Origin: Eretmocerus hayati
Taxonomy: Eukaryota; Arthropoda; Insecta; Hymenoptera; Aphelinidae
Assembly (NCBI GenBank): GCA_029851415.1
Contig: CM056744.1
Location: 66,954,172-67,018,171, forward strand
DNA: 64,000 nucleotides
Direction of reading: 5' to 3'
The position numbers and the translations under genes are program-made. How positions within the stretch are numbered: position 1 is the first letter of the stretch; each line of letters starts with the position of its first letter. This document shows positions 1 through 10,427 of the stretch, one piece after another. The notes below the pieces were generated by a model, which was given only the letters and a program-made list of their open reading frames with translations, did no database searches and was not told the origin of the DNA.

Positions 1-1330
1 TATCCACGTTATATAGCGTTCTATCGAGAAACACCGGTTAAATTTCCGTAAGCGAGATGATTCGCCCCAGCAGATACTCCAGTCACTTTCTTTTATGAGT
101 ACTGTTTTGGCCATCATCTGCACTAGTATATCCACGCTATATAGCAATCTGTGTATCCTAAAGATACAGCGACTGACTCAAGTCACCACTCTTGAGTTCA
201 GCTCGATACCTAAAGCATCTCAGTGAGCTGACTCATTCACGACTTACAGAGCTGGGGAAATCGTCCGTAAAGCAGATTTTCTAGACTATGAGTACCTGAG
301 GAATTTGCGAGAGGGACATGGACTATCCACTGATATATTTTCTGCTGCTTTATTGTATCATTTTCTTCGTATAAATTTTTTCCGAACTTTGAAGCAACTA
401 ATGCATCCAAATTATCATTGGTTCCCACAAAAACCAGATGAGCTTGCTTCCCATTCCATTATTGATGTGCGAAGTAATCAATCGTTTGAATCCCACGTCC
501 ATTTTTCCTTTGGTGAATTCATATATGAGTCCATCTCACTCGACAAAATTGAATATGATCATTTCAGGCGGAATTTATGAGGAAAACAATGAATTTCCTT
601 TCGTCCGTATGAGTGTTTGTCACAAGGAAGTATTTGAAGAAGTTTTACATTCTATTTATCACAGAAATGAATCAAATCGCAATAAAGAGATGAATTGAAC
701 CTTACAAGGAACTGTACACGCATGAACATTGATTCTGCCATCATAGATCTCGTTTTATTTGTCCCGACTAGTGGCTATGGCTACTGGATATTTTGAGAAT
801 TTATGAGTTCAAGAGGGATAGCGTAATCCTATCAATCTGAGACATTGATTTCCATTAGGAGCTTCCGTAGTCACCGAATAACTCGAGATCTTACATTAAT
901 TATCAGCAATTAAATGATTCCACGATGGATTATTCTGTCTGAGCCAAATGCGTTATCTCCAGAAAATACTTATATCATCCGCTGTTTATAATCTCAATAG
1001 ATCTCTCACATTTCATTTGTTGGGTATATTTTCGACCACGTTTTTGATTTAATGAGCTCAGTTCTCGTTCATAACTCATGTGACAATTAATCTGCGTAAA
1101 ACCTCAGCATTATTGCATCTAAGCCTCGCTAGTTCGCAAGTGTATTTATTTTATAGCTTTTCTTTCTATGTGGTTAACCTCCATTCATATATCCCATCTC
1201 GTTGTGGGTCTTACCACTATGCTGACCCTTAGCGCCAAGAGTTCAACAGCATGAGTAGTTCTGAGAAGATTTCTTCTTCTAAAAACCTACAGGATTCCAA
1301 ACTTCATCATCACAAATATCTAGCTTTGTT
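1..1330. other. AT-rich non-coding stretch
   Basis: No open reading frame here resembles a known protein, and no RNA gene or clear repeat is visible. It lies on the 3' side of the gag-only element A, so it may be that element's long non-coding tail, but no LTR is seen in it. Confidence 0.4.
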
Positions 1331-1500
1331 TTTTTCTTTTCAATCTTGTTTGTTGCTTTGCGGACCTCAGTGGCACCTATTCTCATCTGAGCCGCTCATT
1401 AATTCACTATTACGAGATTCCAGTATTTATCTTTTTCTTTGCGGACTCCGGTGACACTCGATCTCATCGGAACCGGTTATCAATTCTGATTTTTTTCGGA
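1331..1500. repeat. Two diverged ~81-bp direct repeats
   Basis: A stretch starting TTTGCGGACC at 1357 recurs as TTTGCGGACT at 1438. The similarity runs about 45 bp (gtggcac/gtgacac, ctcatctgag/ctcatcggaa). A shorter CGGACCC echo follows near 1497. Old tandem duplication; no coding role seen. Confidence 0.45.
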
Positions 1501-1739
1501 CCCATTTCAAGTATCCCCATACCTCTCCTAGTGTTTTCATCGATCCGAACCCTTTTCCCTATGTTGCCCTATGTTATCGGTCTAATCCAAAATATCCTAA
1601 TGTTCTGCGATAGTGGACACACGCCACATTTCCCTACAATGGTAGGCTCATTTTCCAATCTCCTACCATTGTGAGCACATGCTCCATTTTCCTACAACTA
1701 TGAGCCTCCCCCACTCAGACAACCTTTTCTCAGAGCGTG

Positions 1740-2450
1740 CTGATCGATCAAGGATCCCATATATCGAGCTTCAATCACATCATATATTTCATTGTTTCAT
1801 GTTCTCTACCTATCTAAATAATTATCACATCGTATATTTCACACAATCGGAAATGTCACTGCCGTGTGGGGGCCACCACATCGGGGGATTCCGAAAGTAT
1901 CAAAAATCATCGTCTTTTTCGTTTATATACCTACATAAATTATCAATTTCTGAGACACTCTGGTCTCGCAAATGATCCCCCCTAACATGAACTCTGGAAT
2001 TATGAGCGATCGTCTCAAGTACGGGTTGATCGTACCAATACCCCTAAAAATCATCATCTTTTTCCTAGTATTCATCCATCTAAATCAGCAATTTTCTGAG
2101 GACGTCCCACACTGTGGCGTCAAGGATGATCCTTCTTAGCGGATATTCCGACATCATAGACGATTCCAATGACACATAAACCATGTGAATGTCCCTTAAA
2201 CATCATATTCATTGTGTATTCAACCACATGTGCAATTCAAATCTTCAAGGGCGCACGCTGGCCTCATGAATGATTCACCGCAGCATAAATTTCAAAATCA
2301 CAGGCGATTCCCCCCAATCTTAGGGTAACCATGTAAGTATTCTCAAGAGTCGTCATTTTCATTATGTTTTCAATCCTATAAATTGTCAATTCTCTGATGG
2401 CGCACGCTGGCCTCATAGCTAGTGAAATCAAATCTCTTCAATTGTTATTC
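1740..2450. repeat. Degenerate ~150-bp tandem repeat, 4-5 units
   Basis: Similar blocks recur near 1900, 2043, 2200 and 2346, spaced 143-157 bp. They share a pattern of a catc(g/a)tctttttc-like start, an aaattgtcaatttctgag-like middle and a ctggcctcat/ctggtctcgc-like end. GGCGCACGCTGGCCTCAT is shared exactly by the last two. A fifth, weaker unit may start near 1750. Probably a decayed satellite. Confidence 0.55.
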
Positions 2451-3638
2451 CTCCAAGGATCGTTCACAGTGCAATAAATAGTTACTCCGATTACGGGGTA
2501 TCCGTCATTTTAAATTCTTCTGGAATTATTTCACATTTGACTCGCTCATTTCGTGGCATATTTTCTAGATGCAGTGGAATCATTCTACTTTTGGATGTCG
2601 AGATCATGAGCTTGACTTACTGCTCTGTTCTTTAAACTCTCTTGCGAAGAATAGTTCATATCTGTATCGTTGCATTTATTTGTGGTCTTTTATTCGTTAT
2701 TTTTTTTCCACGGGAACTAGAGTATTTACTACAATGGAGTGTGCATTTGGCTTTTAGACATGATAATATTGACTCATTCAGCTTTCTAGCGTGCAATTTC
2801 CATCTTACACAATTAGTATAATTGATTGAGACAAAAGGGTCTCTGTTATACCAGTTAATAACAGCAATTAAGAGAACTTTGCAGTTACATATCATCTGTG
2901 TGATACGATATTTCATGATCTGAAGTTTGCTTTACGTAATGCGCCACATAGTGCCACAATTCTTCTTGTAGCTTAAAAATCTGTCGATTTCATGTATACT
3001 TCTATTAGAGTGATTCAGTTTCCTCATAAGCTCAACCGTATCTCAACCGCAGTTCTAATAACTTCTCAGTTAATTTTTAATACGTTCAGTTGAATTCTCA
3101 TCATTCTATACTTTGAGATTATCGCGTGAACTTTTCCTTTGTTATAACCCTGGTTACAATTTATCTGATTATTCTAGTGCTATTGATCTGAGATATTTTC
3201 ATATTATGTGCAGTGGAAGGGAATTTTTTTGAATCGCGAATACCGTTGGCCTTGCTTCTATTCTTAGATTCAGCTCTGAGTAAGGCAATATTGCCCCAAG
3301 TTGGAGATTCATTCGCATAGAACTGCTATAGGTTTTGTCAGTATACTATTCCCGTATGAATTATTGATCTTACAGGCTTTAGATACCGGTATTTATTCCC
3401 CCCTTCAAATTTGATGCGATTTTCTTTAGAAGAGTGTGATGAAGACTTTGTTCCTCGTCATGATTCCCGATGAATTTATTTCAAAACACCCGCTGCGTGC
3501 CCCGCAAATACTGATAAATAATTTGAGTGATTCCGACTTTTAGTGATATATTCCTCCTTCTAGCCGTTCTCTAACACTCCTTGCCAAAATGGAGCTGAAA
3601 AAAAAATATCGCTGGGTCTCTATAATTCAATTAATTTC
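2451..3638. other. Non-coding DNA downstream of element A gag
   Basis: On the minus strand this lies just 3' of the gag stop codon, where protease and reverse transcriptase would be expected in an autonomous gypsy element. No such reading frame is present on either strand and no LTR is visible. Confidence 0.5.
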
Positions 3639-5132
3639 TCATTCGATCTCTCCACCGGAGTCTGCATCCGCAGAATCTGGAGATTGAGTTCGATTTTCTA
3701 CCGGTTTGTTTTGATGTCTGTCATCTTGTTGCGTATTTTCCTGCCCGCGATCCTGCAAAAATTGGTCACGGCCCCCGCCCTGTTCGAAAAAATCTCCTTG
3801 ATTATTATTCGAATAATAATCGTGGTTGTCACAATCCACCTCGAAATCGTTTTCGCGTAGCTTATAATCCCTCAAATTCCTATCATCCGGTTCATTAGAG
3901 TAGTGGATATATATGTCCTCTTGCATAGGTCCTGCGTAATCGTGTGCGTGATTTGCTCCATAAAAGTTGTCGTTCCTGTTTGTATCTCCCCTATGAGTGA
4001 TCTTACCGCGAAAACTTCTGGCATAACCCCGGTTTTTATGGAAATCATTCCTCATAGGACCTGTTCGATTCGAAGGATTGTATCTTTGAGATGTATAATG
4101 CTTTGGAATATTTCCTATCCTTTTCGATGGTTCAATTTGACTTCTTGGAATGAATCCAGCGTTTAGTGCGTTTCTCAGATTACGGCACTCATTCATATCA
4201 TGTCTCTGTTTACGGCAATAACCACAGAATTTTGAATCTCGTATTCTCTTCGAACAGTTTTCTTCAATATGTCCTATCCTACGACAATAACCACACCTAA
4301 CCAGAGTCTGTGATGATCGTATGGTCGCAGATTCTTCAGAAATGGACTCTTTTAGTCCAATCTCTCTCATTTTCCTCTCTAAATAAGTACCAATCATATC
4401 TTCCAATTGGTCATTCCCACTCCCGGGAAGTTTTGAAGATGGAGTATCCCGCGGGTTCGTTCGATTCTCGAAATCTATCGCATTAAAAATTGCATCCCGT
4501 AAATTTGAAGGATTTGTTGATCGGACTCGATTTCCGAGCGAGTCTGGTAGTCCAGAGATAAAACGTTGGAGGGCTCCAGCATCTGCATTTTGTTTATATA
4601 TTTCGCGTTCCCAATATCCGAGGTTTGTATTTGTATGATATGCAATGAGCAAACGATTATGGATATATTGTATTCGCAATCCATATTCCGCCACACTCTC
4701 TCTCAGATTTCGTTGTATTACTCTCAATTCTGTCCTGATCTTATCTGCATCTCCAAGTATAGTGTAATTAGGTTCGCGTCGGGATTGATTGTCTTCAATT
4801 ATTTCGTCTGAACTGTCACAGCTATCCCTAGAATAACTCTGTCTGTAAATGCCCACATCGTATGTAGTATTTTTATAAATCTCTGACCTATTGCAAACTG
4901 TCTCGTCGATATCTGCATGTTTAGATTTTTCCAAGTCGTCGTACGGGTCTTGTCCGCGTGAGCGCCGTTTGATCCGGTTCTCAAACGAGGTTCTTTCTAT
5001 ATTACGTTCACGTGGCTTTTCGTACTCTCCGGATTGCTCGATTTGGTTTGATTTTCTTAAATAATGCATCTCAGCGTCCAAGCTCCCGGTGAGCGGTCGG
5101 CCGGCGGTCTTATTAGGTTTTGAATAATGCAT
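3639..5132 (-). CDS. gag: Gag, capsid and nucleocapsid part (element A)
   Basis: 497 codons, in frame with the upstream piece. Residues ~135-225 match the gypsy-type retrotransposon Gag capsid pattern (RNLRESVAEYGLRI, then ALQRFISGLPDSL, then AIFNAIDFENRT). Two CCHC zinc knuckles follow: C280-x2-C-x4-H-x4-C293 and C303-x2-C-x4-H-x4-C316. After them comes an R/G/N-rich, nucleic-acid-binding-like tail ending in an acidic Q/D-rich segment. The protein would assemble particles and package RNA. The N-terminus carries a direct repeat (DAEMHY twice, 20 residues apart). The frame closes with its own stop and no protease or reverse transcriptase follows. Family assignment is firm at the level of Gag; lineage is inferred. 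Confidence 0.85.
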   Translation of the reverse strand: MHYSKPNKTAGRPLTGSLDAEMHYLRKSNQIEQSGEYEKPRERNIERTSFENRIKRRSRGQDPYDDLEKSKHADIDETVCNRSEIYKNTTYDVGIYRQSYSRDSCDSSDEIIEDNQSRREPNYTILGDADKIRTELRVIQRNLRESVAEYGLRIQYIHNRLLIAYHTNTNLGYWEREIYKQNADAGALQRFISGLPDSLGNRVRSTNPSNLRDAIFNAIDFENRTNPRDTPSSKLPGSGNDQLEDMIGTYLERKMREIGLKESISEESATIRSSQTLVRCGYCRRIGHIEENCSKRIRDSKFCGYCRKQRHDMNECRNLRNALNAGFIPRSQIEPSKRIGNIPKHYTSQRYNPSNRTGPMRNDFHKNRGYARSFRGKITHRGDTNRNDNFYGANHAHDYAGPMQEDIYIHYSNEPDDRNLRDYKLRENDFEVDCDNHDYYSNNNQGDFFEQGGGRDQFLQDRGQENTQQDDRHQNKPVENRTQSPDSADADSGGEIE

Positions 5133-5141
5133 CTCCGCATC

Positions 5142-6011
5142 TTAACTGTTAGGAAGTCGTTGGCGGGCAATCTTTCGCGTTTCCGCATCGGCGCTCTCGG
5201 TAAGCTGATTACGGAACATAGGCCTACTTATCCTATGCAATTCAGTACCGACCCTATGCGGCCGATTCCTGAAGCGCGACCCTATGTCCTCATGCATGGA
5301 GCAAGGGTCCTGGCCATCATACCTCTGCGACTCAGCATCTTGGCCCCCGAATGGCCGTTGGCTGGATCTATAATCAAACCGCCTTTGCAATCCATCATCA
5401 CTGACGAGAGGCCACGGGTATTCTCCCGGCATTGTATATTCAGTTAAGCCCGTAGATTTTTCAGTATTATTATCATTAGAGTTCCGCGTATCTGCGTCAC
5501 GTCTGTTAAGTATTTCGTTATTTTGTATTTGTCCGTCGTATCGCGAGGATTCCGCGAACATCCGTTCTGCTCGAAATTGATCATAATCATTATTGTCAGG
5601 TATATCCCCCACTTTTACACGCGCCCCGTTCGAATTCTGTGTTTGTTCCAGAAATTCTCTCAAATCCATCAATATCGTTATCTCCCCATCATCGAAATAT
5701 TCGGCTTCCGTCGAAAGCATTTGACTCAAGTCGCGTAGGGCGATTTCCATGTGTAATCCCCCTGGCTGCTGTAGTCCCCTATCTGCAGCAACGAGTGCAA
5801 AAGTAACCTTTTCGGCCTTGGGATCTCCTTCAATTGATCGCTGCGCGAAATATTTTTTCATTCGAGCAACCCCGTTCACTTCGGTAATGCTCATAGTATT
5901 GGAGGCCTCGGCGCCTCTTACAGGATCGCTCCTTGAATTATTTTCAATTGACATATCAGAAACATTCCCTATTGTGTCGTGGTCTTCGTTATCCCTTTGA
6001 CTACTTGCCAT
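5142..6011 (-). CDS. gag: Gag, N-terminal part (element A)
   Basis: 289 codons from an ATG at 6011, following a ~520-bp leader. The product is polar and acidic and has no homologue that I can name. Residues ~75-115 look like a folded alpha-helical segment (LVAADRGLQQP, ALRDLSQML). The rest is low-complexity and rich in R, D and N. DAE motifs recur towards the C-terminus. The frame ends at one TAA (5142-5144), and the next reading frame continues in the same frame without any base gain or loss. The two are therefore best read as one Gag of about 790 residues interrupted by a single nonsense codon. Readthrough cannot be excluded. The assignment as Gag rests on position and on the continuation. 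Confidence 0.7.
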   Translation of the reverse strand: MASSQRDNEDHDTIGNVSDMSIENNSRSDPVRGAEASNTMSITEVNGVARMKKYFAQRSIEGDPKAEKVTFALVAADRGLQQPGGLHMEIALRDLSQMLSTEAEYFDDGEITILMDLREFLEQTQNSNGARVKVGDIPDNNDYDQFRAERMFAESSRYDGQIQNNEILNRRDADTRNSNDNNTEKSTGLTEYTMPGEYPWPLVSDDGLQRRFDYRSSQRPFGGQDAESQRYDGQDPCSMHEDIGSRFRNRPHRVGTELHRISRPMFRNQLTESADAETRKIARQRLPNS

Positions 6012-6530
6012 TTTATTACTTGAGTTCGAGACTTTGTATAGATTTATAGCTGCTAATTTTTGACGCGTTAATCAAAGAGTACAAGTTTGGGCGAAAGTAA
6101 AAATTTTTGCGAGTTCGAGAAGTATCACTATTGGGCACCCGCTGTCCGCGGATGAGCTCGGCTCGAGCTATTGTATATAGTAAAATATTATCACCTTGAA
6201 TTATTGGTTTGACGGGAATTTAATTATGATTCGCGTACAACACTATTGTTGTATAAAAGCTCTCTGATATAAAATAAAATTTGACTGTATTTGGCTTCTA
6301 AAAAATTTCTGAAAATTTAAGTCTGTGCCTCGCGACTCTCCCCACGAGGGACGAAAATTGGGGGAATTATAAAATTACTTACCCAGATGCTGCGTAGACC
6401 ATGAAGCAGGTAAACCAGATGAACATTCTTTTTGTCTTTCCTCCTTGTCAGTGGCAGCTGTATGCGGTTGAATCAGGTGGAGCGCGACGCGGTTGACGCG
6501 GTGAAAATTTTCCGAATTTTTCCACGCAGT
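6012..6530 (-). other. Leader of element A
   Basis: Non-coding stretch between the primer site and the Gag start. No ORF or structure is recognised. It would contain any packaging signal. Confidence 0.5.
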
Positions 6531-6548
6531 ATCCCACTTCTGACACCA
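6531..6548 (-). other. Primer-binding site of element A (tRNA-Leu type)
   Basis: Three bases after the LTR the minus strand reads TGGTGTCAGAAGTGGGAT. This is complementary to a tRNA 3' end ATCCCACTTCTGACACCA, which matches the leucine tRNA type known from animals (recalled, not searched). tRNA-Leu priming is known in some gypsy lineages such as mdg3. Confidence 0.75.
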
Positions 6549-6551
6549 GTT

Positions 6552-7280
6552 TGTTACGGGGATTCGTAACGTGGGTTCTTTTATACTGCACCTGGGGAGT
6601 CCTGACCCGACAGGTAGGTAGGTGGAAATTCGGAAGAGTAATAATTACAAAGGGAATCCCTAGAGCTGCGTTTATTAGTCCAAAAGTACAATTAAGAGAG
6701 AGAGACTTTACAAAATACTGGGGTTGATTCTACTTGAGTGGAGTCCTTCAAGGGCTGAGGTACTCGACTCGGAATGGCGTTAATGAGCGACGTGGTCAGA
6801 TCGGTAGGTGAGTTCGTACTGAGAACTGGAAGCCCGGCGCGTGATTCGAGCGTACGCGACGGAGGCTCGCGATTAACTGCCGTTCTAAGAGCTCGAAACG
6901 TACTCGACGGAGTCTCGCGGTAAACTGCGAATCTAAGCTCCTTGCCAGAGCTTTTGAGCTCTATTTATACTCTCTCAGACCCCGCGTTCCTCCTTCATTC
7001 GTGGCTAGGAGAAATGCAGGTGAGGCGCGGCAACGCTTTGTCCTTGCACCCCTCGTCTAGACTCGCGGGCGCTACTCGCGGTTTCTCGGAGCTTCTCCTA
7101 GCTTCTCGAAGTCTCCGCTTCTCTGTATGCCTATACATCAAGATACATAGTATATCTATAGCTTATAATACAAGGTACATCTATATGTTAGAATACCAGC
7201 TATGCCTATATGGTATACGCATATACTCCCATATGCGGAGTATATATAGAGCTAGTTGGGAACCGACTAGGTTCCTGACA
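6552..7280 (-). repeat. 5' LTR of element A
   Basis: On the minus strand the segment starts TGTCAGGAACC and ends CCCGTAACA, the usual TG...CA form. It abuts a primer site three bases further on. It is 729 bp long, C/G-rich in its middle and AT-rich near its 5' end, with an ATATATA-type stretch. The matching 3' LTR is not in the window, so the boundary rests on the termini and the primer site. Confidence 0.75.
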
Positions 7281-7574
7281 CTCAAGACCAAGTAGATATG
7301 AGAAAAGAATAGTCCAGTTGTTGATCTTTCAATCAAGGTCTCCATTCCAACATACCGGGTGAGAAGGAATCCCAAAGTGACCCTTCAAATTAATTTTGAT
7401 TGTGAATCAGATTTATTTTCAAACTGTTAACTTGGTTGTATTTTTATTGTACATGTTTCTTCTGTTTCCTGATGATTTTCAAATCAGTTGATCCTTTTTC
7501 ATATGTTCTTCGAGATCTTCCGGTGCAAACTACGCAGCAATATCTTGAGCCAAACTCGAGATATCGTCGGCCCC

Positions 7575-7810
7575 TACGAAGACTAGTACGTTTTGCCGTC
7601 TCACACGAAAAGTAGTACATTTCGGTTTAACCACGAAAACTAACACGTTTGGCGTATACTAGTACATTTCCAAACTCACACGAAAACTAGCACATTCTCA
7701 AAAAGTATCACATTTTAAAATTTCACACGAAGGCTAGCACGTTTTGAAAATCCGTTCACGAAGACTAGTATACTCCAAAATTTGAGGCAAAAACTATCAC
7801 ATTTATTTTT
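7575..7810. repeat. Degenerate ~25-bp minisatellite
   Basis: About nine units follow the consensus ACGAARACTAGYACRTTT plus a variable spacer, at about 7575, 7605, 7634, 7657, 7681, 7702, 7728, 7758 and 7787. Spacing is 21-31 bp. No coding continuity. Confidence 0.65.
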
Positions 7811-7872
7811 TGTAACAAAAATATCATTCATGAGAATGAGCAGTTCGAGATGTGAGTGGTTGGTGTACAAAC

Positions 7873-7904
7873 CCATACCACCTAACTAGAGCTAGGTGGT
7901 ATGG
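7873..7904. repeat. Perfect 12-bp hairpin
   Basis: CCATACCACCTA pairs with TAGGTGGTATGG across an 8-nt loop (ACTAGAGC). The core CCACCTA/TAGGTGG resembles the hairpin at 41,078-41,107. It could mark the end of a small mobile element; no function is shown. Confidence 0.7.
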
Positions 7905-8245
7905 ATTTGTATTTTATATCTGTGCCATCAATTCATATTCATCAGTTCAACTTGACGCTTTTGCATTTTCTTGACATTCGTCATCATTCCATAACTAATC
8001 CCCAGTTTTCTACACCTCGAAATGTACATCATACAAATTCTCCAGGTAGTTTTCGGTCAAACGAAGAAGGAGGAAGTTCGCGCGAAGCTCCGAATTCTCG
8101 CAGCGGAACCCTGTTGCGCGACGCTCCACTCAGGGCCGTATCAACTGAATCCACACAGACAATGTATGATTCTATTCGAGGGAAAATTCGTCGAGTACAC
8201 ACTTGCAAGTATCATCATTGATAATCATTTCGATAATTCGGAAGC

Positions 8246-8269
8246 ATATATATATATATATATATATAA
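8246..8269. repeat. (AT)n microsatellite
   Basis: About 12 uninterrupted AT dinucleotides. Confidence 0.9.
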
Positions 8270-9040
8270 TGATGAAATTATGAATCGGAACAATCGACAT
8301 ATTCCTCTCAGAATTTACTCATTTTTGACAACAACGCTATCAAGATGGTACAATCCGGTTGTATCCGGATTCACTTCGGATGTTAACTCGCGGACGTTGC
8401 GTTGAACTGATTATTCATAAGAGAACATTTTCCTCCGTGGTTAGATTGTGTAATTTGTATTCCATGCGGAAAACATAGGTGTAACTTCTCCCGTCAGAGT
8501 CGTCGATGTCCTTCAGGCAAGAGATGATAGTAACGTTAATGAATTCGACGATGACTCTCACGATGACTTCAGCTACTTTGATTCAGAAGTAGGGAATGAA
8601 ACTGATGATGGATAGTTTCAATGATGTTCCAAAGAAACTAAATACTCCGTGTTTCATTACAAACCGAATCATGTATCTTGAAAAGTTATGATTATTTTGG
8701 TCGAGTGAACGCTTCTTCAACCTCTTTTAGAGTCACTTGGGGATCGGAATAACTTGGACTAGACCAGAGCTACGAGTAGAATGAGTAGCAAAGAAGTGCC
8801 AGGGAGGAAATATCATGTTACCATGGTTCTCCCGTGAATCTTACGATAGACCACTCCGGTGCAACATATACTATATGGATGTTATCAAACAAGAGGCCTA
8901 CAGATTAAAACGAATTTCCTTATCAGGAAAGGTGAAGGTCATTCCTGAAGTATTTTGAGGTGTTGGAAAATCCGAGGTCAAATTAGGAGCTTCCCCTGGC
9001 CGTTACCAAGCTATGGCCATATTCATAAGTTGCAAGAATA

Positions 9041-9105
9041 TTAACCCTTAGCTGGCACACCTCCGCCAAATAACATAGCTGGCCAGCTTGGGTCGATTCG
9101 ACCCA
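9041..9105 (+). repeat. piggyBac-like end (tentative)
   Basis: TTAACCCTTAGCTGGCACA at 9041 is followed 44 bp later by the near-palindrome TGGGTCGATTCGACCCA (9089-9105). A TTAA target followed by CCC, then an internal GGGTC..GACCC inverted repeat, is the general layout of piggyBac-type ends. No matching opposite end or transposase was found, so this is only a suggestion. Confidence 0.25.
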
Positions 9106-9548
9106 CGCCGAAGAATTGATGCTGTAGGAATTATATTGAATCTTCTGACTTGAAAAATGTTTGTAGCTCCTTTGATATGTTCTTGATCGGCCAATGTATC
9201 GAGATATCCTTCCAGGTCAAATAAAAAATTCCCAAAGATACAAATGTCCAGAAAAATGCAAAAAATCACCTTTGTCACTAAAAAAAATTGCAGGCGGCAC
9301 AATTTTCATCCAAATGACCTGAAAATTTAATTGAATTATTTTGAAATGAGGTCAATGCAAGAAAAAAAGAGCACAAGAGTGGATCTGGAAAAATGTATTT
9401 ATTCTGACATATTTCGACCGATGAATTGAGAATTATTATTCTCGCCCAGTATGCCGTAATGAAAACCTCGATTGGAAAATCAACCACTGGACTATTCTTT
9501 TCTCATATCTACTTGGTCTTGAGATAACTCAGTCGAATTTTCAGCTCA

Positions 9549-9589
9549 TTCCACTGAAAATGGCGTCATCTAGGATATTTTCAGTGGAA
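9549..9589. repeat. Perfect 13-bp inverted repeat
   Basis: TTCCACTGAAAAT and ATTTTCAGTGGAA are separated by 15 nt. The stem-loop is perfect. It lies between the inverted-repeat element and the satellite and has no assigned role. Confidence 0.75.
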
Positions 9590-9779
9590 AGGCTTTTTTT
9601 GCAATTTTTTGCAATAATTCATCATCGCATCGATAAAATGCAATCTGAAATAGCGCGCATACCTGGCACACCTGGGTACTTTAGACCCAGCGGCAACTTC
9701 GCTTGGCTGTGGTGCGGAGATGCGCGCGCGAGACCTGTTGCTATATGCACGGTCGGTAAGTAGCACATCTCGACTACCA

Positions 9780-9946
9780 ACAAATGTCACCCAGAGCCCG
9801 GGAAACGGATGTGAAAACTGCCTGCCCTGAGATTCCTGCCCTCAGAATTTATAACCAGTCAAGAAAGGGCCAGAAAACGGTGCAGAGCCCGGGATTCAGC
9901 GAGTTATCGAGTTTGACGTGAATTCATAACGAATTCTCACAGACAG
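9780..9946 (+). repeat. ~172-bp satellite unit, left of BEL2
   Basis: It contains the unit landmarks CCTGAGATTCCTG, GGGCCAGAAAACGGTGCAGA and CATAACGAATTCTCACAGACAG. The unit is cut by the insertion of BEL2 and continues on the other side at 13,610. Confidence 0.8.
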
Positions 9947-10303
9947 TGTTTGAATAGTTTATAGCGGGTCAGGCCGATTAATTCGTGCACTCCGAATTAT
10001 GATAAATCACCTTGATATTTATCCAAATGAACGCGTGTACAAGTGGCAGCGAGAGCAAGCGTGCTGCTCGCTGCCATGGCCAACGAGATATTGATGAGAG
10101 AAGCGTGGAGCGGAAGTGAAATAAAGAGAGAGATAGGCTGTGACGCATCAGCAGACGGTCACGCCGCGCAAATCATGACAGTTTGAATGTAAATTATACA
10201 ATCCTATTAAAAAATAAAAATAGATTCAGATCTTCGACATTGGCTAATCAATTGAAATAAAATAGATTATGATTTTTCAGAAAATTCATCAGAACTCTAA
10301 ACA
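9947..10303 (-). repeat. 3' LTR of BEL2
   Basis: Starts TGTTTGAATAG on the plus strand and ends CTAAACA. It is the direct partner of 13,254-13,609. It is preceded by AGACAG, one half of the target-site duplication. Confidence 0.9.
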
Positions 10304-10427
10304 TTCCGCCCACTTTCTTCATGAAGTGAAGAAGAAGAGAAAAAAAATCAAAATATGTACATATGGCCAAAAAATCAATCAATATAGGCATCAAAATTGC
10401 CTTTATCTTCTTCTGAAACATACTGGT

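Larger units (their letters stand above)
3639..7280 (-). mobile_element. Element A: gypsy-type LTR element, gag only, one LTR in window
   Basis: Reading on the minus strand the order is a 729-bp LTR (7280 to 6552), a tRNA-primer site, a ~520-bp leader, a Gag reading frame in two pieces (6011-5142 and 5132-3639), then non-coding DNA. No protease, reverse transcriptase, RNase H or integrase is found in the following 3.6 kb, and no second LTR lies within the window. It is either 3' truncated, or a gag-only non-autonomous element whose 3' LTR lies left of position 1. Element B later in the window has the second architecture. The Gag fold and zinc knuckles support the gypsy/Ty3 assignment. Confidence 0.75.
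7281..9520. mobile_element. Possible DNA element with ~90-bp imperfect terminal inverted repeats
   Basis: The sequence starting CTCAAGACCAAGTAGATATG at 7281 recurs inverted, ending at about 9520. About 64 bp match at roughly 88 percent by eye, with a weaker continuation to ~90 bp. The interior has no recognisable transposase; one small acidic reading frame (near 8510-8620) is too weak to assign. The left end abuts the LTR of element A exactly, so the element may originally extend past it. Non-autonomous DNA transposon or an inverted duplication are both possible. Confidence 0.5.

Noticed and set aside
5908..5930. AEASNT in element A Gag as a relative of the A-S-N-T-Q repeats of element B
   Set aside because: Only six residues match, the DNA differs and there is no hairpin, so chance is the better explanation.
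8500..8620. Acidic D/E-rich peptide as the N-terminus of a piggyBac-type transposase
   Set aside because: Only a low-complexity acidic stretch is seen, with no catalytic domain downstream.
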